Shown here piece by piece: positions 13,953-21,090 of a stretch of DNA of 23,839 nucleotides. The translations under genes and the position numbers were made by a program. The first letter of the stretch is position 1, and each line of letters opens with the position of its first letter. This stretch comes from an uncultured Candidatus Saccharibacteria bacterium. Its GTDB lineage: Bacteria > Patescibacteriota > Saccharimonadia > Saccharimonadales > Saccharimonadaceae. The notes beneath the pieces are model-generated. The model was not told where the DNA came from, ran no database searches, and saw only the letters and a list, made by a program, of their open reading frames with translations. The stretch covers positions 1 through 23,839 of the forward strand of contig CALIRX010000028.1 of the NCBI GenBank assembly GCA_938042055.1, in the 5' to 3' direction.

Positions 13953-14394
13953 GTGTAACCTTTCTTCCACTGCCGGCACCAGAGCTTGGCAATCCATACT
14001 CTACAATAGACTCTACTTTAATTGGCATACCAAAACTTGCCGTGCCACTCTCGCATCCGTATGGAGCTGATACATACACTTCCTGCTTAACCATTCCTGG
14101 CAATCCATCAACTCTACCTATACTCTCCATAACCGAATATCTGGAGCCCGGAGTTCTAGTACTCGGAGGAGGTTCTACACACTTAAACCACGTAGGAGGA
14201 GAGTCGTTTGCATACTTACGCATATTGCTGTATGCCAAATAGCTGGCCTTCGTATGCTGCACTTCTAAGACAGATATATTGCTAACCTGGGCTTGCATCA
14301 TTAAAATAACTATCGAAAAAATGCCAATAATAACCAAAGTAACCGCTACTTCAACTATAGTAAAGCCGTCACTATTTTTCATTAATCGCGCCAT
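13930..14394 (-). CDS. Minor pilin, PilV/GspI-like
   Basis: This encodes 154 residues with MARLMKNSDG|FTIVEVAVTL, a clear prepilin peptidase site and Glu5, and a hydrophobic helix extending to about residue 33. The rest is a small globular domain with two cysteines (in WFKCVEPP and PYGCESG). GGTGG lies 5 nt before the ATG; a second ATG four codons later is possible. It overlaps the upstream pilin by 13 nt and the downstream one by 23 nt, so the genes are probably translationally coupled. The I-type label comes from order and size and is tentative; pilin status is firm. Confidence 0.82.
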   Translation of the reverse strand: MARLMKNSDGFTIVEVAVTLVIIGIFSIVILMMQAQVSNISVLEVQHTKASYLAYSNMRKYANDSPPTWFKCVEPPPSTRTPGSRYSVMESIGRVDGLPGMVKQEVYVSAPYGCESGTASFGMPIKVESIVEYGLPSSGAGSGRKVTHATYAAF

Positions 14395-14867
14395 ATACTA
14401 TCCACCTTTTTTTCTATTCCCGTCAAACGCTCTCTATAAATAATGCTGTATTTAGTGCAAGTTGCCGCCACTGCATCAGCTATAGGGCCAGAAGCTGGCT
14501 TCGTACAATCTCCATCATCTATATTAGACGCTTCATATAATAACTCACCATGCTTCCCGCCAGCCCAGTCGCTCCGATTACACTTAACCATTTCTTTTTT
14601 CAACGAATCATCACCCACAATAGACGTAAAATTTTTAATCAAGTCTCTGCACGATGGATATTCATGACCAATACGACTGACGCTATTGTACTTATAATAT
14701 CGTTCCAACTTCAAAGATAACGTAGCAACATTGGCGCGCTGACGCTCATCTCTAGTTCGATTTAAGAACCTATCACCACCAACCAAAGTAATTCCAGCCA
14801 AAATAGACACAACTACAACAACTATCATCATCTCCATTAGCGTATAGCCACCCATCCCACGATTCAT
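14382..14867 (-). CDS. Minor pilin, GspH/PilE-like; first gene of the minor pilin block
   Basis: From the ATG at 14867 this is 161 residues. The leader MNRGMGG precedes YTLMEMMIVVVVV, a prepilin peptidase site with Glu5 and a long valine-rich helix. The globular part has four cysteines (YPSCRD, VKCNRS, GDCTKP, ATCTKY), enough for two disulfides. I prefer 14867 to the in-frame ATG at 14885 because minus-strand TACAAT (14879-14874) ends 6 nt before it. A longer start would lie upstream of that promoter. It follows murB with a 38-bp gap on the same strand. The GspH-like label is by position; pilin identity is secure. Confidence 0.83.
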   Translation of the reverse strand: MNRGMGGYTLMEMMIVVVVVSILAGITLVGGDRFLNRTRDERQRANVATLSLKLERYYKYNSVSRIGHEYPSCRDLIKNFTSIVGDDSLKKEMVKCNRSDWAGGKHGELLYEASNIDDGDCTKPASGPIADAVAATCTKYSIIYRERLTGIEKKVDSIWRD

Positions 14868-14873
14868 ATCAAT

Positions 14874-14879
14874 ATTGTA
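14874..14879 (-). promoter_or_regulatory. -10 box of the minor pilin operon
   Basis: Minus-strand TACAAT, then ATTGAT, then ATG at 14867. The layout is nearly identical to that of the gene at 19783 (TACAAT, ATCAAT, ATG). A leaderless mRNA is implied. Confidence 0.5.
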
Positions 14880-14905
14880 GCGCAAATCTACAAAAAAGCA
14901 TATGC

Positions 14906-15934
14906 TTATTGTCGGGAAAGTTCTAGCGGCTCTTGCTCAATTTTTATACCGAATTTGTCAAAGACAATTTGCACAATTTCCTCACGAATCGCCGCCAAAT
15001 CATCATATCCCGTTGCCGAATCGTTCACAAGAACCAACGCGTTCTTTTCGTAAACTCGCATGCCGTGACTACGATAGCCCCTCAAGCCAGCCTTATCTAT
15101 TAGCCAACCTGTCGGGATTTTATATCTTCCGTCAGACATTGCATAATTTGGAATGTCGCTATATTCTCTTTGCAATTCTTCCAATTTCCATTTTTCAACC
15201 AGCGCATTTTTGAAAAAAGAACCCGCACTTGGCAATTCCGCTGGGTCTGGCAATTTTTCCGAACGAATATTAAGAACTGCCACGCGAATCACTGACAAAT
15301 TGACCTCACGAATGTCATTCTCGTCAATATATCTCTGTAAAGAAGCGTAATACGGCGGTTTCGGCTCTGCTTTATTTAGTCGCAAGGTAATATTCAGAAT
15401 GCAATATCGCCCTTTTTCCTTGTCGCGAAAAATGCTGTTTCGATAAGAAAAATCACATTCGTCAGCGGAAATAGTTACAATTGTGTCGGTTTTTGAATCG
15501 TAAGCTTCCAGACTAATCAACGTATCAGCAATTTCTTGACCGTACGCCCCAACGTTCTGGACCGGCGCAGCTCCAGCCGTTCCAGGAATTCCCGACATAG
15601 CCTCAATTCCCTGAAGCCCAAGCCCAATAGCCTTCTCAACAACCTCATCCCAGACCTCGCCCGCACCAATTTTTACATCAGTTGTTTCGTCAGTCTCAGA
15701 GATAACCTCAAAACCTTTGATCTTATTCAACAGTACGATTCCCTCAAAAACCTCATCATGCGTAATCACATTACTGCCACCACCCAACACAAAAATCGGC
15801 AAATTTTCCTTTCGGGCATTACGATATAGCGACACAACATCACTAGCAGAATCCGCTGTCGCCATATAGCGAGCCTCACCTCCCAATTTCATAGTTGTGT
15901 ATTGTTTCAGTGATATATTAGTCATAACGTCCAT
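14906..15934 (-). CDS. murB: UDP-N-acetylenolpyruvoylglucosamine reductase
   Basis: MurB reduces the enolpyruvyl product of MurA to UDP-MurNAc using NADPH and FAD. At 342 residues it matches the E. coli-type (type I) enzyme. The FAD-binding motif VLGGGSNVI is at about 49-57. The segment MSGIPGTAGAAPVQNVGAYGQE (about 113-134) binds the flavin and substrate. SYRNSIF includes the conserved Arg165. The proton-donor serine is Ser239 in AGSFFKN, and the type I C-terminal element is in KIEQEPLEL. Minus-strand TATACT (15946-15941) ends 6 nt before the ATG, fixing the start and suggesting a leaderless mRNA. The minor pilin operon follows on the same strand without a terminator, so some readthrough is possible. 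Confidence 0.95.
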   Translation of the reverse strand: MDVMTNISLKQYTTMKLGGEARYMATADSASDVVSLYRNARKENLPIFVLGGGSNVITHDEVFEGIVLLNKIKGFEVISETDETTDVKIGAGEVWDEVVEKAIGLGLQGIEAMSGIPGTAGAAPVQNVGAYGQEIADTLISLEAYDSKTDTIVTISADECDFSYRNSIFRDKEKGRYCILNITLRLNKAEPKPPYYASLQRYIDENDIREVNLSVIRVAVLNIRSEKLPDPAELPSAGSFFKNALVEKWKLEELQREYSDIPNYAMSDGRYKIPTGWLIDKAGLRGYRSHGMRVYEKNALVLVNDSATGYDDLAAIREEIVQIVFDKFGIKIEQEPLELSRQ

Positions 15935-15940
15935 GCATAT

Positions 15941-15978
15941 AGTATATCATTTTACTCGGCCGTCATCTATGATATAAT
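15941..15978. promoter_or_regulatory. Divergent promoters of murB and tRNA-Arg(TCG)
   Basis: Minus-strand TATACT (15946-15941) ends 6 nt before the murB ATG. Plus-strand TATAAT (15973-15978) is preceded by a weak TTTTAC (15950-15955, 17-bp spacer) and lies 10 nt before tRNA-Arg(TCG). Confidence 0.55.
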
Positions 15979-15988
15979 AACTTCATAC

Positions 15989-16065
15989 GCACCCGTAGCT
16001 CAGCGGATTAGAGTACTTGGCTTCGAACCAAGGGGTCGCAAGTTCGAATCTTGCCGGGTGTACCA
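15989..16065 (+). tRNA. tRNA-Arg (TCG)
   Basis: The anticodon arm CTTGG-CTTCGAA-CCAAG gives TCG. The acceptor GCACCCG pairs with CGGGTGT, with a G-T wobble at the first pair. CCA is encoded (16063-16065). It is followed after 24 bp by a second arginine tRNA. Confidence 0.94.
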
Positions 16066-16089
16066 TTTTATTGCATTAACAAAACACAC

Positions 16090-16166
16090 GCCCCGTTAGC
16101 TCAACTGGATAGAGCGTTGGTTTCCGGTACCAAAGGTTGCAGGTTCGATTCCTGTGCGGAGTACCA
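16090..16166 (+). tRNA. tRNA-Arg (CCG)
   Basis: The anticodon arm TTGGT-TTCCGGT-ACCAA gives CCG. The acceptor GCCCCGT against GCGGAGT has a C3-A70 mismatch plus wobbles at pairs 1 and 7. D and T arms are regular and CCA is encoded (16164-16166). It is probably cotranscribed with the preceding tRNA-Arg(TCG). Confidence 0.92.
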
Positions 16167-16170
16167 GATT

Positions 16171-16195
16171 AACCCGTTATTGTGACGGGTTTTAA
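16171..16195 (+). terminator. Intrinsic terminator of the arginine tRNA pair
   Basis: AACCCGT (16171-16177), a 7-nt loop and ACGGGTT (16185-16191) form the stem, followed by TT and AATTA. It begins 5 nt after the CCA end of tRNA-Arg(CCG). Confidence 0.75.
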
Positions 16196-16212
16196 TTATA
16201 ACTACTATTTGC

Positions 16213-16240
16213 TTGCTTTTTATATTAAATAGTGGTATAA
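16213..16240 (+). promoter_or_regulatory. Promoter of the helical-repeat protein gene
   Basis: TTGCTT (16213-16218), a 16-bp spacer and TATAAA (16235-16240). The -35 hexamer is the same as at murA. The -10 ends 8 nt before the ATG at 16249, again implying a leaderless mRNA. Confidence 0.5.
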
Positions 16241-16248
16241 ATAGGATC

Positions 16249-16977
16249 ATGATGGAGACTAACGAACAAAGGCCTATAAATGACTTCCCTAGCGTAATGG
16301 AAGCCGTTCTAAAAGCAATACGCGAGAAAGATTTCGAGCAGGCGGCCATATTAGCCTCCCTGGCTTATAATTTGGCGCCAAACTTATCCGAACAAGCCCG
16401 TGCTGCTCGTGATTTAAGTGCCGCCTACCGCCATCAAGGCGACTACGATGAATCCGAAAAATGGGCTACTGAAGCAGTGGAGCAACACAAAGCTTTGGTC
16501 GAAGAAGAAGAGAATCGCAGTACACTACGTGAACTGGGCGCGAGCGTCGCAACTCTCGGAACCCTGCAGCTGCAGCGTATCGTAACAGACCCTTCTTATG
16601 ATAATCAGGAAAACTCTCAACGGGCAGCAGAAAATCTAAGCAAAGGCCTGCGCTATATTGAAGAGTCTCGCAAGCATGCTACCGACAAGGACCGCAAGAT
16701 TGACCAATACGACATTAACTTTACTGCTCGTACAGGCTTCGCTGAAGCGCTGGCTGGCGATACAAAGAGGAGTCTGGCACTGGGCGCAAGAGCTGTGCGG
16801 TTGGCATTTTTGTCTGAATCACCAAAGATTGACACTTCAAATCCAAATATGGCAGTCGAAGAACGCTTCAAAGCTAAGGCTCGCGCGCTTACGAGAGGTG
16901 TTGGCGCGGTAGCTGTGGCGGCAGTGGCGCCATTTAATAGGGAGTTGGCTAAATCTATCGTCAAGAAACTCAACTAA
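16249..16977 (+). CDS. TPR-like helical-repeat protein, unknown function
   Basis: This encodes 242 soluble residues, almost all predictable as helix. The segments DFEQAAILASLAYNLAP, ARAARDLSAAYRHQGDYDES and ALAGDTKRSLALGARAVRLA have the alternating small/large pattern of tetratricopeptide-type repeats. That fold usually mediates protein contacts. No catalytic motif, signal peptide or membrane helix is seen. The start at 16249 (with an in-frame ATG one codon on) is chosen because the -10 box lies at 16235-16240. An earlier ATG at 16213 would precede the promoter. The gene converges on the Clp-like ATPase gene and overlaps its stop by 4 bp. I do not recognise a named family; an adaptor role is a guess. 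Confidence 0.65.
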   Translation: MMETNEQRPINDFPSVMEAVLKAIREKDFEQAAILASLAYNLAPNLSEQARAARDLSAAYRHQGDYDESEKWATEAVEQHKALVEEEENRSTLRELGASVATLGTLQLQRIVTDPSYDNQENSQRAAENLSKGLRYIEESRKHATDKDRKIDQYDINFTARTGFAEALAGDTKRSLALGARAVRLAFLSESPKIDTSNPNMAVEERFKAKARALTRGVGAVAVAAVAPFNRELAKSIVKKLN

Positions 16978-19412
16978 CTGTTTGGGGTAATCACTGACAC
17001 TTGAGGAGCTTGGCTGCTTAAGATCTGGCGGATTTGTTCGGTGGTAATAATTGTAGTTGATCCAGGCGCAATTGTGCCAGCTAGCATTTGCTTGGCGACA
17101 GTATTCTCGACAGCACGCTGGACGACGCGACGCATCGGACGAGCTCCTAATCTTGGATCATAGCCAGCCTCGACCAGCAATTTCTTACCTTCTTCCTCGA
17201 CCGCAACTTGAATTTTTTGCGGCGCCAAGGTCTTATTAACTCCCGCCAAAATCAAATCAACAACCTGCAGTAACTCCTCTTTTCCTAGCGGACGGAACAA
17301 AACGATTTCATCAAAACGGTTCAAAAACTCTGGGCGGAATAAATTGGCATTAATCAACTCGTTAATAAATGCCTGCTCGAATTGCTCCAATTGATAGCCC
17401 CGCTCAATATATTCACGAATTCTATCCGCGCCAGCATTTGACGTCGCAATTACAATCGTATCGCGAAAACTAATCTCTCGGTTATTTTCATCGCGAAGTA
17501 TTCCTTCATCCAAAAGCTGCAAAAGCGTCGTCAGGACCTGAGGATGAGCCTTTTCAATTTCGTCCAAAAGCACGACAGAGAACGGGCGCTTCTGAACTTG
17601 AGCCGTCAAACTCCCTGGATCTCGCGCGCCATCCGCAATTAATCTAGCCACGTCATCCGGCCTGACAAATTCGTTCAAATCCAAGCGAATCATATTGCCT
17701 TCACCGCCAAAATAAACATCCGCCAAAGCTTTAGAAAGCTCCGTTTTACCAACACCAGTCGGACCAAGAAATAGGAATGCGCCAATCGGTCGATTCTGAT
17801 TTCTAACACCTGTGCGCGCGCGGCGAATAGCGTCAGAAACAACTGTCACGGCTCGCGTTTGATTGATCATTCGCTGATGAATTAACGACTCCAAGTTTAA
17901 CAATTTTTCCTTTTCATCACTCAAAGATGCTACCGAAATTTTTATACCAAGAGTCTTTTCGATCGCGTCATCCACAGATTGCGCGGTCACCAGCCCGCCA
18001 CTCGCATAACTTGCCGCTGCTTCCAAAATTTTCAACGCCTTACCTGGCATCACCAAATCTTGAACGTAGCGATCGCCAACACGATACGCCTCCGCCAGCG
18101 CCTGGTACATATATGTCACTTTGTGTTGCGCCTCAAATAAAACCAATTGATCGCGCATAATTTTCATAGTTTCGGGTTCATTTGATGGCTGAATTGCAAT
18201 TGTATTCAAAGCGTGAGCGAGCTGCGGCTTAGTCTGGGAAATTTGCAAAAATCGCTGATCGTCCATCGTTAAAATTGTCCTAAGCCTGCCCGCCTCCAGA
18301 ATTGGCAATAGCACATTACTAAGGTCAACCGAACCAACGCCTTCTTCGAAGAATAATTGCGCATTGTCCAGACATAAAATCACGTTTTTCGACAGAAAAG
18401 CTTCGTTCAAAATCATCGTTACTAGATTTTCCAATTCCCCGCGACCCGACGCTACACTAATCAACGACGACGCGTCAAGCATAAAAACTTGTTGATACAT
18501 CAGCGAACCAGGAACACCTCGATGCCCATCAATCAACATTTCCGCAAACGCCGACACGACAGTACTTTTTCCCGCGCCGTCAGCACCAACCAACGTAATA
18601 TTCTGCCGACCGCCAGAACTAAACGTTTTAAGCATCTGCCCCAGCGCCTCCTCGTGCGTAGCCAACTTAGTTGTAAACGCGCCGCCAGATACACTGACGC
18701 TAATATTCTGAGCAAATCGACTCAGCAGTGGCGTATAACCAAAAGACCAATCCCTAGCAATTCCGCCCGTATTTAGCGGCTTCTCTTTATATTGATCAAT
18801 CAGCGCCTTTATTCGCTCGTACCATCGAATAGCCTCCTCGATATCATGAAAATCAATCTTCATATTCGCCAGCAAAGAATCGTGCTGTGGCAATTGCTTT
18901 ACTATCGCCGCCGCCAAAACCGCGCTAGTAATCTTCGGACTTTCCGTACTCTGCCAAATTTCAATCGCCGCTTTCCAAATCTGCTCCGTTCGATCCGGAT
19001 CGTCGACGGAAATATTGCGCAAGAAATTCGGCGTCAAACCCAGCCGCACTGCCAAAAATTGCCCAGCTCGCGTGCCTGTAATCGCCTCAGCAATATCAAT
19101 CGGCGTCGGTCTGCGCGGCAATTTACCCAAAACGTCCGCCGCCATCACATCGTCAATTGCCTTAGGATTTTTACTAATCTCCGCCGTCTTAAGATCTTTT
19201 TCCCACCAAATTGACACCATAATCATTGGACCGCTCAGACCAAATAATAGCCAGCCAATTGCCCCATGTTCAATTAACGACCACAGGCCAAGCAGCACCA
19301 TCATAATGCCGACAGCTATCGCCACAATATGCCAAGCATTGCCGAACCTTACGGAGAATCGTGCCTTCTGAGCTCGCAAACTGTCGTAATTAAATCTCGG
19401 CTCTATTTCCAT
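16974..19412 (-). CDS. Membrane-anchored Clp/Hsp100-like double AAA+ ATPase with a degenerate first ring
   Basis: From the ATG at 19412 this is 812 residues. Two membrane helices (about 26-46 and 52-69) precede a helical region (about 85-200) with two motif-like halves reminiscent of a diverged Clp N-domain. The first AAA+ domain has Walker A GADGAGKST (276-284). Its Walker B reads LCLDNAQ, with Asn350 replacing the catalytic Glu, and the usual arginine-finger segment reads QLAHAL rather than ERRF. The second AAA+ domain looks intact: GPTGVGKT (550-557), VVLLDEIEK (613-621), ATSNAG, FRPEFLNRFDEI with the arginine finger, and GARPMRR. No ClpB-type middle coiled coil and no ClpP-docking IGF-like loop are visible. 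The start is supported by GGGAG 7 nt upstream and a 10-nt overlap with the preceding gene. Probable role: membrane-tethered unfoldase; substrates unknown. Confidence 0.87.
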   Translation of the reverse strand: MEIEPRFNYDSLRAQKARFSVRFGNAWHIVAIAVGIMMVLLGLWSLIEHGAIGWLLFGLSGPMIMVSIWWEKDLKTAEISKNPKAIDDVMAADVLGKLPRRPTPIDIAEAITGTRAGQFLAVRLGLTPNFLRNISVDDPDRTEQIWKAAIEIWQSTESPKITSAVLAAAIVKQLPQHDSLLANMKIDFHDIEEAIRWYERIKALIDQYKEKPLNTGGIARDWSFGYTPLLSRFAQNISVSVSGGAFTTKLATHEEALGQMLKTFSSGGRQNITLVGADGAGKSTVVSAFAEMLIDGHRGVPGSLMYQQVFMLDASSLISVASGRGELENLVTMILNEAFLSKNVILCLDNAQLFFEEGVGSVDLSNVLLPILEAGRLRTILTMDDQRFLQISQTKPQLAHALNTIAIQPSNEPETMKIMRDQLVLFEAQHKVTYMYQALAEAYRVGDRYVQDLVMPGKALKILEAAASYASGGLVTAQSVDDAIEKTLGIKISVASLSDEKEKLLNLESLIHQRMINQTRAVTVVSDAIRRARTGVRNQNRPIGAFLFLGPTGVGKTELSKALADVYFGGEGNMIRLDLNEFVRPDDVARLIADGARDPGSLTAQVQKRPFSVVLLDEIEKAHPQVLTTLLQLLDEGILRDENNREISFRDTIVIATSNAGADRIREYIERGYQLEQFEQAFINELINANLFRPEFLNRFDEIVLFRPLGKEELLQVVDLILAGVNKTLAPQKIQVAVEEEGKKLLVEAGYDPRLGARPMRRVVQRAVENTVAKQMLAGTIAPGSTTIITTEQIRQILSSQAPQVSVITPNS

Positions 19413-19783
19413 ACAGAAACTCCCAATTGCCATAAAATAATTCCGATAAACGGCATCAGCGGCAGCGCCAGCCACATAATAATTCCTACAATCATCCACA
19501 AAAATCGTAGCAATATCATCAATATTCCAATAATTATCACCATAGAGCGCACCACCGCGCCAATTACTCGCGAGAACATCTTGTCAAAAAACGCAGATAG
19601 CTGCACGGATAAGTCGCCGCCAACCGGAGCGGCTGAAATCTGGCGAAACGGATTAAATAAGGTTTTCAAAAGTAGTCCGACTGAGAAAAAATCCGCGGTT
19701 CGTAAAACACCCAGAAAACTTTGTCGGACATATTGCAACAAGCCATTGCCATACCACCACTGAAAGATACCCACCAAAAACAT
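19403..19783 (-). CDS. Small multi-pass membrane protein, partner of the Clp-like ATPase
   Basis: This encodes 126 residues. After MFLVGIFQWWYGNGLLQYV there is an amphipathic to hydrophobic stretch (about 21-40), a short loop with FNPFRQISAAPVGG, then two or three strongly hydrophobic helices (about 70-122). I do not recognise a named family. I chose 19783 because minus-strand TACAAT (19795-19790) ends 6 nt before it; an ATG at 19834 would overlap the divergent murT start. The 3' end overlaps the ATPase gene by 10 nt, so the two are translationally coupled and probably act together at the membrane. An anchor, adaptor or channel role is possible. Confidence 0.7.
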   Translation of the reverse strand: MFLVGIFQWWYGNGLLQYVRQSFLGVLRTADFFSVGLLLKTLFNPFRQISAAPVGGDLSVQLSAFFDKMFSRVIGAVVRSMVIIIGILMILLRFLWMIVGIIMWLALPLMPFIGIILWQLGVSVWK

Positions 19784-19789
19784 ATTGAT

Positions 19790-19820
19790 ATTGTAGCACA
19801 TCGACCCGGCAGAGTATAAT
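19790..19820. promoter_or_regulatory. Divergent promoters of the membrane protein/Clp operon and the murT operon
   Basis: Minus-strand TACAAT (19795-19790) ends 6 nt before the ATG at 19783. Plus-strand TATAAT (19815-19820) ends 7 nt before the murT ATG at 19828, with TTGTAG at 19791-19796 as a possible -35 (18-bp spacer). Only 44 bp separate the two start codons, and the boxes overlap functionally. Neither gene has an SD site. Confidence 0.55.
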
Positions 19821-19827
19821 AGACAAT

Positions 19828-21090
19828 ATGGCAAGACAGATGATTAGTACTATTATTGGCAAAAGCGTCAAGAAAGTCGCTAAATTACGCGGTGGTGGTT
19901 CAGCCTTGCCGGGTTTGGTGATTGAAAAAATTGACCCAAAATTTATTCAGAGAACGTTGGCGGATTTACCGCAAGGCGTGGTGATTATCAGCGGAACGAA
20001 TGGGAAAACGACGACGACAAAAATTGTTGTAGAATTGTTGGAATCAGTCGGGCTGAAAGTTTTCACCAATCGCACTGGTAGCAATTTTTCCCGAGGCGTG
20101 GCAGCAGCGCTACTTGATGAGGTCAATATCCGCGGCAAACTGGACGCCGATATTGCGGTTCTGGAGCTGGACGAGGCTTGGGCGGTTAAGTTTGTGCAAA
20201 TTGTTCGTCCGCGCTTTTCCCTACTTCTGAATGTTATGCGCGATCAATTGGACAGATTTGGAGAAATTGACAATACAGCCGCATTGCTTCAAAAAATAGC
20301 TGAAGCCACCAGCGACACTGTCGTTCTCAACCGCGACGATCCACGAATTTTTAAGATTAGCGAACATATTCAGGCTAAAAAAGTTTTCTTCGGTACAACC
20401 AGCGAATTACTTCAATTGATGCCAACGGACGACACTCTAAAATACGGAACCGCAGTCGCAAATCAAAGCGTGGCGGCTGATGTTTTATTGAAAAAGATTA
20501 ACGCTCAACAGGCAACTTTTCAAATTGACAATAAAGAAATTGACGTAGATCTGCAGCTCACTGGAGTTTACAATCTTCTCAATGCGGCGGCGGCGGTTGC
20601 CCTGGCTCGACAAATCGCGGGACCGGAAATTACCGATACGATTTTATCTGCGCTGGAAAGCATAAAGCCAGCGTTTGGTCGTGGCGAAACGATTTACTTA
20701 AACGGCACGCCAATTGAGCTTATTTTGGTGAAAAATCCGAGCGGCTTTCGGTTGGCACTTCTGTCGTTCGCCAAAAACAATAGCACCACGATGATCGCCG
20801 TTAATGACAATTACGCCGACGGACGAGATGTAAGTTGGTTCTGGGACGTCGATTTTTCGCTATTAAAAAACGTAGCGATTATCAGCGGCGTGCGCGCTTA
20901 CGATATGGCTTTGCGACTTCAATATGACGACATTTCAATTGGGAAAATTGACACCAATATTTCGAAGGCCTTGGAAGATTTTATCAATACTGATCCCGAT
21001 GAGCCAAAACAGATTTTTTGTAGCTACACAGCCATGACTACAATTCGTCGCTTGCTGGGCGAAAAAACCGACGTGGAGGAAATATCATAA
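19828..21090 (+). CDS. murT: MurT, Mur-ligase-like subunit of lipid II isoglutaminyl synthase
   Basis: MurT and GatD together amidate the alpha-carboxyl of D-glutamate in lipid II, using ATP and glutamine. This protein has 420 residues. The Mur ligase P-loop ISGTNGKTTTTK is at about 54-65, with conserved NRTGSNFSRG and LELDEAWA after it. LNVMRDQLDRFGE matches the family. The C-terminal DUF1727 domain shows NDNYADGRDVSWFWDVDF and the nearby ISGVRAYDMALRL. Characterised MurT proteins carry a four-cysteine zinc ribbon inserted in the central domain; here that region has no cysteine. TATAAT seven bases upstream fixes the ATG and suggests a leaderless mRNA. Its TAA overlaps the gatD ATG by one base. 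Confidence 0.93.
   Translation: MARQMISTIIGKSVKKVAKLRGGGSALPGLVIEKIDPKFIQRTLADLPQGVVIISGTNGKTTTTKIVVELLESVGLKVFTNRTGSNFSRGVAAALLDEVNIRGKLDADIAVLELDEAWAVKFVQIVRPRFSLLLNVMRDQLDRFGEIDNTAALLQKIAEATSDTVVLNRDDPRIFKISEHIQAKKVFFGTTSELLQLMPTDDTLKYGTAVANQSVAADVLLKKINAQQATFQIDNKEIDVDLQLTGVYNLLNAAAAVALARQIAGPEITDTILSALESIKPAFGRGETIYLNGTPIELILVKNPSGFRLALLSFAKNNSTTMIAVNDNYADGRDVSWFWDVDFSLLKNVAIISGVRAYDMALRLQYDDISIGKIDTNISKALEDFINTDPDEPKQIFCSYTAMTTIRRLLGEKTDVEEIS

Noticed and set aside
13953..13997. Longer start for the PilW-like pilin at 13997
   Set aside because: It gives an atypically long prepilin leader; the ATG at 13952 has AGAAAGG at a good distance and a normal short leader.
18792..19214. 140-codon plus-strand open frame opposite the ATPase gene
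   Set aside because: Antisense shadow with Arg/Asn-rich sequence, no domain, no SD and no promoter.
19413..19499. Longer start for the Clp-like ATPase at 19499
   Set aside because: It would overlap the upstream membrane protein gene by nearly 100 nt; the ATG at 19412 has GGGAG 7 nt upstream.
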